64,000 bases of DNA from Streptomyces gelaticus (GTDB taxonomy: Bacteria > Actinomycetota > Actinomycetes > Streptomycetales > Streptomycetaceae): the NCBI RefSeq assembly GCF_014649535.1, contig NZ_BMTF01000024.1, forward strand, positions 31,404 through 95,403, in the 5' to 3' direction. The notes below the pieces were generated by a model, which was not told the DNA's origin, made no database searches, and saw nothing but the letters and a program-made list of their open reading frames with translations. Positions 17,416 to 25,627 of the stretch are shown piece after piece. Position 1 is the first letter of the stretch. Each line of letters opens with the position of its first letter. The translations under genes were made by a program, and so were the position numbers.

Positions 17416-19068
17416 GTGAACCCGTCGAAAGGGACCCGGCTTGTGAGACTGCACAGGACACAGCGCACCGCACTGCCCCGCCTTCTCGGCTCGCTGCTGC
17501 TCGTCACGGCGGCCGGGATCTCCGGTGTCGGCGCGGCCCCGGGGGGAGCGGCGGCGAACAGCGGCCCCGCCGCCCCGCCCCGTCCGCTCGGCCGGCTCGT
17601 CCCCGCCCCTGCCGAGGCGAAGCCGGGCGGCTCCCCGTACACCATCACCGCGGACACCAGGATCCGCGTCGACGGTTCCCGCGAGGCCCGGAAGGTCGGC
17701 GACTACCTCGCGGGCGTGCTGCGCCCGTCCACCGGATACCCGCTGCCCGTCACCGGCGACGCAGGCAACGGCATCCGGCTGCGCCTCGACCCCCGCAACG
17801 GCGGACTGGGCGCCGAGGGCTACAGACTGAAGTCGGGCCGGGGCTCCGTCACCATCACCGCGGGCGCCCCCGCGGGACTCTTCCACGGCGTTCAGACGCT
17901 CCGTCAGCTGCTCCCGGCCGACGTGGAGAAGAAGAGCCCGCAGAAGGGCCCGTGGACGGTCGCGGGCGGCACGGTCACGGACGCGCCGCGCTACGCGTAC
18001 CGCAGCGCGATGCTCGATGTCTCCCGGCACTTCTTCTCCGTCGCCGAGGTCAAGCGCTACATCGACCAGCTCGCCCTCTACAAGATGAACAAGCTCCATC
18101 TGCATCTCTCCGACGACCAGGGCTGGCGGATCGCCATCGACTCCTGGCCGCGGCTCGCCACGTACGGCGGGCAGACGGAGGTCGGCGGCGGCCCCGGCGG
18201 CTACTACACCAAGAGCGACTACAAGGAGATCGTCCGGTACGCGGCCTCCCGCTATCTGGAGGTCGTGCCGGAGATCGACCTGCCCGGCCACACCAACGCG
18301 GCACTCGCCTCGTACGCGGAGCTGAACTGCAACGGGGTCGCGCCGCCGCTGTACACCGGCACCGACGTCGGCTTCAGCTCGCTCTGCGTCCCGAAGGCCG
18401 TCACGTACGACTTCGTGGACGACGTGGTCCGTGAGCTCGCCGCGCTCACCCCCGGCAAGTACCTCCACATCGGCGGCGACGAGGCGCACTCCACCAGCCA
18501 CGAGGACTACGTGGCCTTCATGGACAAGGCGCAGGCCGTCGTCGGCAAGTACGGCAAGACCGTGGTGGGCTGGCACCAGCTGACCGGGGGCACCCCGGTG
18601 AAGGGCGCCGTCGCCCAGTACTGGGGCTACGACCAAACGGGCGCTGCCGAGCGCCAGCAGGTCGCGGACGCCGCCGCGCACGGCACGAAGCTGGTGCTGT
18701 CCCCGGCCGACCGCAGCTACCTCGACATGAAGTACGACAAGGACACCGAGTTGGGCCTGGCCTGGGCCGGTTACGTCCCGGTCCAGCGCTCGTACGACTG
18801 GAACCCGGCGACGTACCTGGCCGGCGTCCCGGAGGACTCGGTCCTCGGTGTCGAGGCGCCGCTCTGGTCGGAGACCCTGACCGACAACGACGAGATCGAG
18901 CAGATGGCGTTCCCCCGGCTGCCCGGGGTCGCGGAGCTCGGCTGGTCGCCCGCGGCCACGCACGACTGGGACGCGTACAAGGTGCGGCTGGGCGCGCAGG
19001 GCCCGAGGCTCTCCGCGCTGGGCGTCAACTACTACCGGGCGCCGCAGGTCCCCTGGGCCGCCGAGTGA
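17416..19068 (+). CDS. Secreted GH20 beta-N-acetylhexosaminidase
   Basis: GTG at 17416 has AGGAG 10 nt upstream, giving 550 aa. A long signal peptide (basic N-terminus, LLGSLLLVTAAGISGVGA core) precedes a GH20b domain (about 55-180) and the catalytic TIM barrel (about 190-530). The GGDEAH motif supplies D355-E356, the pair that orients the substrate acetamido group and acts as general acid. HLHLSDDQGWR and WS/YW aromatic motifs match the S. plicatus enzyme. It releases terminal GlcNAc from chito-oligosaccharides outside the cell. Expression is likely repressed through the DasR-like site at 17339. Confidence 0.95.
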   Translation: MNPSKGTRLVRLHRTQRTALPRLLGSLLLVTAAGISGVGAAPGGAAANSGPAAPPRPLGRLVPAPAEAKPGGSPYTITADTRIRVDGSREARKVGDYLAGVLRPSTGYPLPVTGDAGNGIRLRLDPRNGGLGAEGYRLKSGRGSVTITAGAPAGLFHGVQTLRQLLPADVEKKSPQKGPWTVAGGTVTDAPRYAYRSAMLDVSRHFFSVAEVKRYIDQLALYKMNKLHLHLSDDQGWRIAIDSWPRLATYGGQTEVGGGPGGYYTKSDYKEIVRYAASRYLEVVPEIDLPGHTNAALASYAELNCNGVAPPLYTGTDVGFSSLCVPKAVTYDFVDDVVRELAALTPGKYLHIGGDEAHSTSHEDYVAFMDKAQAVVGKYGKTVVGWHQLTGGTPVKGAVAQYWGYDQTGAAERQQVADAAAHGTKLVLSPADRSYLDMKYDKDTELGLAWAGYVPVQRSYDWNPATYLAGVPEDSVLGVEAPLWSETLTDNDEIEQMAFPRLPGVAELGWSPAATHDWDAYKVRLGAQGPRLSALGVNYYRAPQVPWAAE

Positions 19069-19153
19069 ACCGACCGGGCCCGTCCCGGCGACCGCGCGCC
19101 TCCGGCCGCCGGACGGCCCCGGTGCTCGCGCTCCACCCTGCCCCGGCCGCCGC

Positions 19154-19513
19154 TCACCAGACCAGGACTCCGCCGCCCACCGATCGGGCCCGCAGCGCGG
19201 CACGGGTGATGTTGACGAGCCGGGCCGCCACGTAGTCCTCCCGGTAGCCGCTGTGTGCGGCGAGCTCCGCCGTGTGTCCGCGCAGCAGTTGGCACTCGGC
19301 GAGGAAGTCCTCGACGTCCTCCGGCTGTACGTGGAGGTCGGCGGTGGCCAGTTCGGGAAGGAACCGGGCCCCGAGCGTCCGTGCGCACTCCGAGCCCCAG
19401 AGCCTGGTCCGGCTGTTCTCGAACCCGGCCATGTCGCTGCCGTCATCGGGGTCGTCGAGAAGCTGCCGATTGCCCTGCTCGTCGTGGACGAAGGTGTGCA
19501 CGAGCAGGGTCAT
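19154..19513 (-). CDS. Conserved hypothetical next to acetyltransferase
   Basis: The ATG at 19513 gives 119 aa and overlaps the GNAT stop by 4 nt (ATGA), implying coupled translation. The protein begins MTLLVHTFVHDEQGNRQLL, a short beta segment, then has acidic stretches (DDPDDGSDMAG, LHVQPEDVEDF) and a helical C-terminus ending in GGGVLVW. No known domain recognised. Its tight coupling to the acetyltransferase suggests a partner or an antidote-like role, but nothing in the sequence proves it. Confidence 0.75.
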   Translation of the reverse strand: MTLLVHTFVHDEQGNRQLLDDPDDGSDMAGFENSRTRLWGSECARTLGARFLPELATADLHVQPEDVEDFLAECQLLRGHTAELAAHSGYREDYVAARLVNITRAALRARSVGGGVLVW

Positions 19514-20151
19514 GCCCCGAACTCCTCCCGGCAGTAGTCGAGTCCCTCGACGGTGACCTCGACGCTCCGGCACTCCTCCCAGCGCGCACGGTCCATCCGC
19601 AGCCGTTGCAGGGTGACGGGTGCTCCCCGCACGGCGGCGACCTCGATGCCGTCGGGCAGATAGCCGAGCCGGCGCGAGACGCCCAGCGAGCGCGCGTTGT
19701 CGGTCATCGCCGACGACACCGCGGACCGGGCCCCGAGGCCGTCGAAGGCGAGGTGCAGGGCGGCGGCCCGCATCTCGGTGCCGATGCCCCGGCCCTGGTG
19801 GGCGAGGCCCAGCCACGACCCGGTGGCGACCTGGCCGGTCACGGCGAAGTCCTTCGCCGTGAGGTCCTGCCGCCCGACCACCCGGCCCTCGTACAGCACG
19901 GCGAGGCTCAACGCCCAGTCCTGGACCGACCAGTCGGCGACGGTGGACAGCACGTGCTGGAACACCGCCCTGCCGCGCTCCTCGGGCGGTACGGCGGTCC
20001 AGGGGACCGTGAACGGCATCTCGCCCGGCGCGTGCACCCCGTCGGCGGCGACCGACGCGAGGTCGTTCAGCAACTCCAGGTCGGGGAGGCGGAGTTCCAG
20101 GCGGGGCGTGCGGAGGCGGAGCCCGTACAGGGGCCAGTGCTGCGGCTTCAT
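19510..20151 (-). CDS. GNAT-family N-acetyltransferase
   Basis: This 213-aa protein has the N-terminal strand pattern LRLRTPRLELRLPDLELL, typical of RimJ/RimL-type GNATs, and the acetyl-CoA loop LGLAHQGRGIGTEMRAAALHLAF (Q/R-x-x-G-x-G/A). Downstream ARSLGVSRRLGYLPDG is the conserved 'N..S..V..KLGF' region. It would acetylate an amine, perhaps a ribosomal protein N-terminus, an antibiotic or a small metabolite. Soluble. Overlaps the small gene downstream by 4 nt. Confidence 0.9.
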   Translation of the reverse strand: MKPQHWPLYGLRLRTPRLELRLPDLELLNDLASVAADGVHAPGEMPFTVPWTAVPPEERGRAVFQHVLSTVADWSVQDWALSLAVLYEGRVVGRQDLTAKDFAVTGQVATGSWLGLAHQGRGIGTEMRAAALHLAFDGLGARSAVSSAMTDNARSLGVSRRLGYLPDGIEVAAVRGAPVTLQRLRMDRARWEECRSVEVTVEGLDYCREEFGA

Positions 20152-20269
20152 GGACGGACTCTGCCGGGCGGTGCGGCGCGCTGTCGAACGGATTCTCCGG
20201 TCGGCCGCACCGCGGACGTCGTGGCGCCGCGGTCGTGCCGGCCGGGCACGGGCCAGGTGCCGCGAACGG

Positions 20270-20584
20270 TCAGGGGCGCGGCCAGGGGCGGCCGCCCAGG
20301 CGCTCGATGTCGGTGTTGAAGCGCCTCAGGTAGGCGGCGAAGCCGGAGATGTCCTCGTCCGACCAGTCGGCCATGACCCGTTCCAGGGAGCGGACGAGAC
20401 CCTCGCGTTCCGCGTCGAGCATGCGGGCGCCCTCGTCGGTGATCCGGAACTTGCGGGCCATGCCGCCTTCGGGGTCCGGGATGCGTTCCACGAGTCCGGC
20501 GCGCATGGCCGCCGCGGTCTGCCGGTTGAGGGTGGAGGCGTCGAGCCCGAAGGCGTCGCTGAGCTCACCGATCGACATCGGCCC
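20270..20584 (-). pseudogene. MarR-family regulator remnant (5' deleted)
   Basis: The homologous part begins at about 20584 with SIGELSDAFGLDASTLNRQ, the recognition helix region of a MarR winged helix, and continues through the wing and C-terminal helices. The N-terminal dimerisation helix and first HTH helix are absent. An open frame continues up to ATG 20632, but those codons derive from the adjacent MFS remnant's opposite strand. A protein could still be made from 20632 but would lack normal dimer contacts. See the joined MFS fragment at 20601. Confidence 0.8.
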
Positions 20585-20600
20585 CTGGGCACGGGGACCG

Positions 20601-21044
20601 AAGTTCACCCTGGTGTGCGGCATCCTGGTCATCGCGGTCGGCTACGGCCTGGCGCTGGTGCTCATGGGCTCCGCGTGGGGCCTGATGGTGGTCGGCATGG
20701 TGACCAGCAGCGGTGTCGGCCTGGCGTACGGTGCGATGCCCGCACTGATCATGGGCTCGGTCCCGCTGTCCGAGACCGCCGCCGCCAACGGCTTCAACAC
20801 GCTCATGCGCTCCCTCGGCACGTCGATCGGCGCTGCCGTGATCGGCGTGGTCCTCTCACAGATGACCGTCACCATGGGCGACCACACCGTCACCTCCGAG
20901 AACGGCTTCCGTACCGGCCTCCTGGCCGGCTGCGGCGTCGCCCTGGTCGCCGCGGTGATCGCCGCCGCCATCCCGGCCGCGCGCCGAGTCGAGGCCGACG
21001 CCGACGCCGACGCCACTCAGGAACAGGCCGCGGTCAAAGCCTGA
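20601..21044 (+). pseudogene. C-terminal remnant of an EmrB/QacA-type MFS transporter
   Basis: From about 20601 the plus strand encodes the last few transmembrane helices of a 14-TM drug exporter: TLVCGILVIAVGYGLALVL, GVGLAYGAMPALIMGSVP, then SETAAANGFNTLMRSLGTS and GLLAGCGVALVAAVIAAAIP. About 148 residues of a normal 480-520 remain and no start codon or ribosome site precedes them. The junction with the MarR remnant lies between 20584 and 20601. This implies one deletion removing the start regions of both divergent genes. Confidence 0.85.
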
Positions 21045-21115
21045 CCTGCCGGTCCGCGTGACGCCTTCCCTGCCCGTACCGCCCGCGCGCGGCCCCGTGG
21101 CGGCCGACGGGGGAC

Positions 21116-21823
21116 TCAGACGGTGACCCGTGGTTGTGCCGGGCCGAGGTGGTGCACCGCGGTCCGTTCGGCGTGCGGGGCGAGCAGGCCCTGCAACTCC
21201 CCGGCCGCGGACGTGAGGAGATGGCCGTCACGGGCGGCGTGGAGGGTTTCGAGGATGAAGGCGACGCGGGTGGAGTCCTCGGTGACGCGGGTGCGGTGGG
21301 CGTCGCGGTGGTTCCAGTGGCGGGTCAGGACATCGGTGGTGTCCGCGTAGACGATCTCGCCGGGCTTCGGGTGCTCGGTGGTGTCCGGTTCGCCGAGCGG
21401 GGTGAAGGACTCCGTGCCGTCCGCCCGGCGGATGACGACCTCGCCGGTGACCCGGTCCAGGTCGAAGGCCCCGGCGGGCAGGCCGTGCCGGACGGAGACG
21501 ACGTTGTAGGAGTCGACGGCCGGGTTGATGCGCGGCAGGGCGCCCTTCTTGGCGAGGCGTCGGCCGAGCGCGTCGACGCTGGGGCGGATGCGGCGCGGGT
21601 TGGTGCCGAAGGAGCGGTAGGCGGTGTGCCACGCCTCGATCCGGGGGTCGGTCTCGTCGGCGGGCTGCCAGCCCCCGTCGGCGAGCCGCTGCTCCAGGTC
21701 GGCCAGCGCGGCCGTGGTGCCGGGCCAGGGTCCGTGGCCGCGCAGGCCGGTGGCGGTGACCAGGACGATGAGGGTGTCGGGGAAGGCTTCGGCGACGGCG
21801 GGGGACAGGTGGAAGGCGGGCAT
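21116..21823 (-). CDS. B3/4-domain protein
   Basis: The 235-aa protein resembles free-standing B3/4 domains, related to part of the phenylalanyl-tRNA synthetase beta subunit. Key residues visible: AYRSFGTNPRRIRPSVDAL, then LPRINPAVDSYNVVSVRHGLPAGAFDLD. The family may recognise or edit aminoacyl or nucleic-acid ligands, but members of this type remain unassigned. Cytoplasmic. It lies 45 nt after the EamA transporter gene in the same orientation, so both are probably controlled by the divergent XRE-cupin regulator. Confidence 0.85.
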   Translation of the reverse strand: MPAFHLSPAVAEAFPDTLIVLVTATGLRGHGPWPGTTAALADLEQRLADGGWQPADETDPRIEAWHTAYRSFGTNPRRIRPSVDALGRRLAKKGALPRINPAVDSYNVVSVRHGLPAGAFDLDRVTGEVVIRRADGTESFTPLGEPDTTEHPKPGEIVYADTTDVLTRHWNHRDAHRTRVTEDSTRVAFILETLHAARDGHLLTSAAGELQGLLAPHAERTAVHHLGPAQPRVTV

Positions 21824-21868
21824 GGCGGGTTCCTTGGTGCGGTGCGGTGCGGTGGAAGTGGGTTCGGG

Positions 21869-22705
21869 TCAGGTCAGGGCGAGGAGGCCGACGGCGACGG
21901 CGGCGGTGCCCAGGCCGACGAGCTGGCCGCGGTGGATGCGTTCGGCGAGCACCCCGCGGGCCAGCAGGACCGTGCCCGCGGGGTAGAGGGCGGTGATCAC
22001 GGCGACGACGGTGAGGTCCCCGCTGCGGACGGCGAGCAGGAACAGCAGGTTCGCCAGGGAGTCCAGCACGCCCGCGGTCGCCGCCATCGCGTACGCGGGC
22101 CGCTCGGGGCCCAGCCTGCGGTGCAGCAGCCCCGCCGCGGTCAGGGTGATGGCCGAGGAGATCGCCCGGCCCACGATCAGTGGGGCCACCCCGCTGTCGG
22201 ACGGCGCCTGGTGCAGGAACACGAGCTGGAGCGCGATGGCGGCGCCCGCGCCGAGGGCCAGCAGCAGCGCGGTGCGGGAGGGGCGTGCCGCCCCGGCGCC
22301 GTGCCCGGCGCTGACCAGCACCACCGCCGCCAGTGCGAGCGGCAGCCCCAGCAGTCCGGCGGCGCCCAGGTGCTCGCCCTGCGCCAGCCCCACCACGACC
22401 GGCAGCGCGGCGGAGACCAGCGCGGTGACGGGCGAGAGCACGTTCATCGGGCCGATCGCCAGGGTCCGGTAGAGCATGGCGAACGCGGCCGCCGAGGCGA
22501 CCCCCGACGCGGCCCCCCAGCCGAGGGCGCCGACATCGAACGAGGCGCCGAGGAACGGCCACAGCAGCAGCTCGACCGCCAGGCTGGCCGGCGCCGCGAT
22601 CATCACGGTACGCAGCACGTGTGCCTTGCGGGCGCCGAGGCCGCCGAGGAAATCGGCGCACCCGTAGGCGAGTGAGCTGCCCAGGGCGAGCAGCAGAGCG
22701 AGCAC
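21869..22705 (-). CDS. EamA/DMT-family transporter
   Basis: GTG at 22705 (VLALLLALGSS) is chosen because AGGGA lies 7 nt upstream and the extension beyond it enters the promoter repeats. The 278-aa product has about ten hydrophobic helices in two EamA halves, as in drug/metabolite exporters; the paired YGCADFLGG and VLDSLANLLFLLAV segments mark the repeats. It probably exports a small metabolite across the cytoplasmic membrane. The substrate is unknown. The gene is divergent from the XRE-cupin gene. Confidence 0.88.
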   Translation of the reverse strand: MLALLLALGSSLAYGCADFLGGLGARKAHVLRTVMIAAPASLAVELLLWPFLGASFDVGALGWGAASGVASAAAFAMLYRTLAIGPMNVLSPVTALVSAALPVVVGLAQGEHLGAAGLLGLPLALAAVVLVSAGHGAGAARPSRTALLLALGAGAAIALQLVFLHQAPSDSGVAPLIVGRAISSAITLTAAGLLHRRLGPERPAYAMAATAGVLDSLANLLFLLAVRSGDLTVVAVITALYPAGTVLLARGVLAERIHRGQLVGLGTAAVAVGLLALT

Positions 22706-22728
22706 GGTGCATCCCTTACTATTCAATG

Positions 22729-22783
22729 GAACGACCGCACCGTACAACGGACCGACCGGGTTGTGTCAACCGAACGACCGCAC
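22729..22783. repeat. 12-bp direct repeats in divergent promoter
   Basis: GAACGACCGCAC occurs at 22729-22740 and again at 22772-22783, starts 43 bp apart, with a shorter copy-like ACCGACCG between. ATTCAATG/CATTGAA flank the pair as an outer inverted match. The repeats occupy the space between the EamA and XRE-cupin genes, where their promoters must lie, so they are probable operator half-sites for the XRE regulator. Confidence 0.6.
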
Positions 22784-22822
22784 GGTGCATTGAAGTGTTC
22801 CACTGGCAAGGATGGTGATCAG

Positions 22823-23407
22823 GTGGCCGAGACGGCCGCAGCCCTGCGGACGGTTGCGCACAATGTCCGGGCGGCCCGCACCCGCGCCGGTCTGTCGCTG
22901 GAGGAGCTCAGCCGGCGCGCCCAGGTGAGCAAGGGCGCTCTGGTGGGGCTGGAGAAGGCCCAGGGCAACCCCAACCTGGCCACCCTGGTCCGGCTCGCCG
23001 ACACCCTCGGCATCTCGGTGTCCGCCCTGATGCAGGGGCCGCCCGAGGGCCGGGTCCGTGTCGTGAGCGCCGACGCCGTGGCGCCGCTGTGGACCGGAGC
23101 GAAGGGCAGCGAGGCCCGGCTCGTACTGACCACCTCCGGCCCGGCACCCGTCGAGCTCTGGCGCTGGCGGCTGCAACCGGGCGAGGAATACCCCAGCCAC
23201 CCCCACCAGGCCGGGGTGGTGGAAACCGTCAGCGTCACCTCCGGCCGGATGACTCTGGTCGTCGACGGCACCGAGTACCCGCTCGAAGCCGGGCAGACCG
23301 CCACCTTCGACGGCGACACCCCGCACGCCTACCGCGGCGCGGGCACCGGGCCCTGCACCCTGATCATGACGGTCCACCTGCCGGCCGGCCCTGCTCCCAC
23401 GGGCTGA
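22823..23407 (+). CDS. XRE-family regulator with cupin domain
   Basis: GTG at 22823 with AAGGA about 10 nt upstream gives 194 aa. An XRE helix-turn-helix (about 14-65: LSLEELSRRAQVSKGALVGLEKAQGNPNLATL trimmed) precedes a double-stranded beta-helix cupin domain (about 95-185) with the HPHQAGVVE and GDTPHAYRG metal/ligand motifs. Such proteins sense a small ligand in the cupin and control a neighbouring transporter or catabolic gene. Here the divergent EamA and B3/4 genes are the obvious targets. Confidence 0.92.
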   Translation: MAETAAALRTVAHNVRAARTRAGLSLEELSRRAQVSKGALVGLEKAQGNPNLATLVRLADTLGISVSALMQGPPEGRVRVVSADAVAPLWTGAKGSEARLVLTTSGPAPVELWRWRLQPGEEYPSHPHQAGVVETVSVTSGRMTLVVDGTEYPLEAGQTATFDGDTPHAYRGAGTGPCTLIMTVHLPAGPAPTG

Positions 23408-23436
23408 CCGGCCGGGCGGGTCAGCGCCCGGACAGC

Positions 23437-23475
23437 GGCGAGGGCGGGTCCGGGAAAACCGGATCCGCCCTCGCC
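23437..23475. terminator. Bidirectional terminator
   Basis: A 17-bp stem (GGCGAGGGCGGGTCCGG with its complement, one G-T pair) closes a GAAAA loop. It lies between the convergent XRE-cupin and acyl-CoA dehydrogenase genes, 29 nt from one stop and 14 nt from the other, so it can end both transcripts. Confidence 0.9.
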
Positions 23476-23489
23476 GTATCTGCCGTGGG

Positions 23490-24656
23490 TCAGGCCGGGA
23501 GGCCCAACTCGCGGGCGATCAGCATCCGCTGGACCTCGCTCGTGCCCTCGCCGATCTCCAGGATCTTGGAGTCGCGCCACATCCTGGCGACCGGGTACTC
23601 GTTCATGAAGCCGTAGCCGCCGTGGATCTGGGTCGCCTCGCGGGCGTTGTCCACCGCCACCGTCGACGAGTACAGCTTCGCGATCGCCGCCTCCTTCTTG
23701 AACGGCTCGCCCGCCACCATGCGCGAGGCCGCGTCGCGCCAGCCGACCCGGGCCATGTGGGCGCGCATCTCCATGTCCGCGATCTTGAACTGGATCGCCT
23801 GGTTCGAGCCGATCGGCCTGCCGAACGCGTGGCGCTCGGCCGCGTACTTCACCGACTCGTCGACGCAGCCCTGCGCCAGGCCCGTGGACAGCGCGGAGAT
23901 GGCGATCCGGCCCTCGTCCAGGATGCGCAGGAACTGGGCGTAGCCGCGGCCCTCCTCGCCCAGCAGGTTCGCCAGCGGGACGCGGACGTCGGAGAAGGAC
24001 AGCTCACGGGTGTCCGAGGCGTTCCAGCCGACCTTGGAGTACGGGGCGGCCACCGTGAAACCGGGGGTGCCGGACGGCACGATGATCGAGGAGATGCGCG
24101 GGGCGCCGTTCTCCTTGCGGCCGGTCACCGCCGTCACCGTGACCAGCTCTGTGATGTCCGTACCGGAGTTGGTGATGAAGCACTTGGAGCCGTTGATCAC
24201 CCACTCGCCGGAGGCCTCGTCGCGCACCGCCGTCGTCCGGGTGCCGCCCGCGTCCGAGCCGCCGTCGGGCTCGGTCAGGCCGAACGCACCGAGCGCCTCG
24301 CCCGAGCAGAGCTTCGGCAGCCACTGCCGCTTCTGCTCCTCGGTGCCGAAGCGATAGACGGGCATCGCGCCGAGCGAGACCCCGGCCTCCAGCGTGATCG
24401 CCACGGAGGAGTCGACCCGGGCCAGCTCCTCCAGGGCGATCCCGAGGGCGAGGTAGTCGCCGCCCATGCCGCCGTACTCCTCCGGGAACGGCAGCCCGAA
24501 CAGGCCCATCCGCCCCATCTCCCGCACGATCTCGTACGGGAACTCGTGCCGTTCGTAGAAGTCGCCGATCTTCGGCGCGACGACGTCGTGCGCGAACTCC
24601 TCGACGGTGCGCCGCAGTTCCTCGTGTTCGGCGGTCAGCCGGTGGTCCAGGGACAT
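23490..24656 (-). CDS. acdH: Acyl-CoA dehydrogenase (branched-chain type)
   Basis: From ATG 24656, 388 aa with the ordinary three-domain ACAD fold. FAD and substrate signatures: FGLTEPDGGSDAGGTRT, WVINGSKCFITNSGT and C-terminal IHGGYGFMNEYPVARMWRDSKILEIGEGTSEVQ (trimmed: catalytic region around GEGTSE). Length matches family. As the last gene of an operon with HMG-CoA lyase and methylcrotonyl-type carboxylase, it likely oxidises isovaleryl-CoA and other branched acyl-CoAs in leucine breakdown. Its symbol follows the known Streptomyces acdH in this arrangement. Confidence 0.92.
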   Translation of the reverse strand: MSLDHRLTAEHEELRRTVEEFAHDVVAPKIGDFYERHEFPYEIVREMGRMGLFGLPFPEEYGGMGGDYLALGIALEELARVDSSVAITLEAGVSLGAMPVYRFGTEEQKRQWLPKLCSGEALGAFGLTEPDGGSDAGGTRTTAVRDEASGEWVINGSKCFITNSGTDITELVTVTAVTGRKENGAPRISSIIVPSGTPGFTVAAPYSKVGWNASDTRELSFSDVRVPLANLLGEEGRGYAQFLRILDEGRIAISALSTGLAQGCVDESVKYAAERHAFGRPIGSNQAIQFKIADMEMRAHMARVGWRDAASRMVAGEPFKKEAAIAKLYSSTVAVDNAREATQIHGGYGFMNEYPVARMWRDSKILEIGEGTSEVQRMLIARELGLPA

Positions 24657-24685
24657 GGCAGGGGTCACTCCTTGTGGGACGGTGT

Positions 24686-25627
24686 CTATCGCACCGAGAG
24701 CGCGCGGACGGTACGGGACGGGCTGGGGCGGCCCAGTTGATCGGCGAGCCACACGCTGGTGGCGGTGAGCGTGTCGAGATCGACCCCGGTTTCGATGCCG
24801 AGGCCGTCGAGCATCCACACGAGGTCCTCGGTGGCGAGATTCCCGGTCGCGCTCTTGGCGTACGGGCAGCCGCCGAGGCCGCCCGCGGAGGCGTCCACCG
24901 TGGTCACCCCGTGCTGGAGCGCGGCCAGGGTGTTGGAGAGGGCCTGCCCGTACGTGTCGTGGAAGTGCACGCCGATGGTGTCGGTGGTCACCCCCTCCTC
25001 GTTCAGTTCGGCGAGCAGGGTCTGCACATGGCCGGGCGTGGCGACGCCGATGGTGTCGCCGAGGGAGAGCTCGTCGCAGCCGAGATCCATCAGCGCCTTG
25101 GCGACCCGGACGACCTGATGGACGGGGACGGGCCCCTCCCACGGGTCGCCGAAGCACATCGACAGATAGCCGCGGACATGCACCTTGTCGGCCTTGGCGC
25201 GGGCCACCACCGGCTCGAACATGGCGAGCGACTCGTCGACGGTGCGGTTGAGATTGCGGGCGGCGAACGTCTCGGTCGCGGAACCGAACACGGCGATCCG
25301 GCGGGCACCGAGCGCCAGCGCCCGGTCCAGGCCGCGTTCGTTCGGTACGAGGACCGGCAGGGCGACGCCGTCGATGTCGGCGAGGCGGGGGAACAGGTCC
25401 TCGGCGTCGGCCAGTTGGGGCACCCACTTGGGGTGCACGAAGCTGGTCGCCTCGACGGTGGACAGGCCCGAGGCGGCCAGCCGGTGGATGAACTCCGCCT
25501 TCACCTCGGTCGGTACGACGGTCTTCTCGTTCTGCAGCCCGTCGCGGGCGCCGACCTCGTGGATGCGCACCTGGGCGGGCAGATCCTGGGCCGGCACGGT
25601 CATGGGCAGGGTGCGGGACGTCGTCAT
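24686..25627 (-). CDS. Hydroxymethylglutaryl-CoA lyase
   Basis: A 313-aa TIM-barrel lyase of the HMGL/DRE family. It opens with VRIHEVGARDGLQNEK, containing the R and D that bind substrate and metal. The HFHDTYG motif provides metal-binding histidines, and GGLGGCPYAKSATGN contains the catalytic cysteine loop. It cleaves HMG-CoA to acetyl-CoA and acetoacetate, the final step of leucine catabolism. The ATG overlaps the carboxylase stop by 4 nt, and the acyl-CoA dehydrogenase follows after 29 nt. Confidence 0.95.
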   Translation of the reverse strand: MTTSRTLPMTVPAQDLPAQVRIHEVGARDGLQNEKTVVPTEVKAEFIHRLAASGLSTVEATSFVHPKWVPQLADAEDLFPRLADIDGVALPVLVPNERGLDRALALGARRIAVFGSATETFAARNLNRTVDESLAMFEPVVARAKADKVHVRGYLSMCFGDPWEGPVPVHQVVRVAKALMDLGCDELSLGDTIGVATPGHVQTLLAELNEEGVTTDTIGVHFHDTYGQALSNTLAALQHGVTTVDASAGGLGGCPYAKSATGNLATEDLVWMLDGLGIETGVDLDTLTATSVWLADQLGRPSPSRTVRALSVR

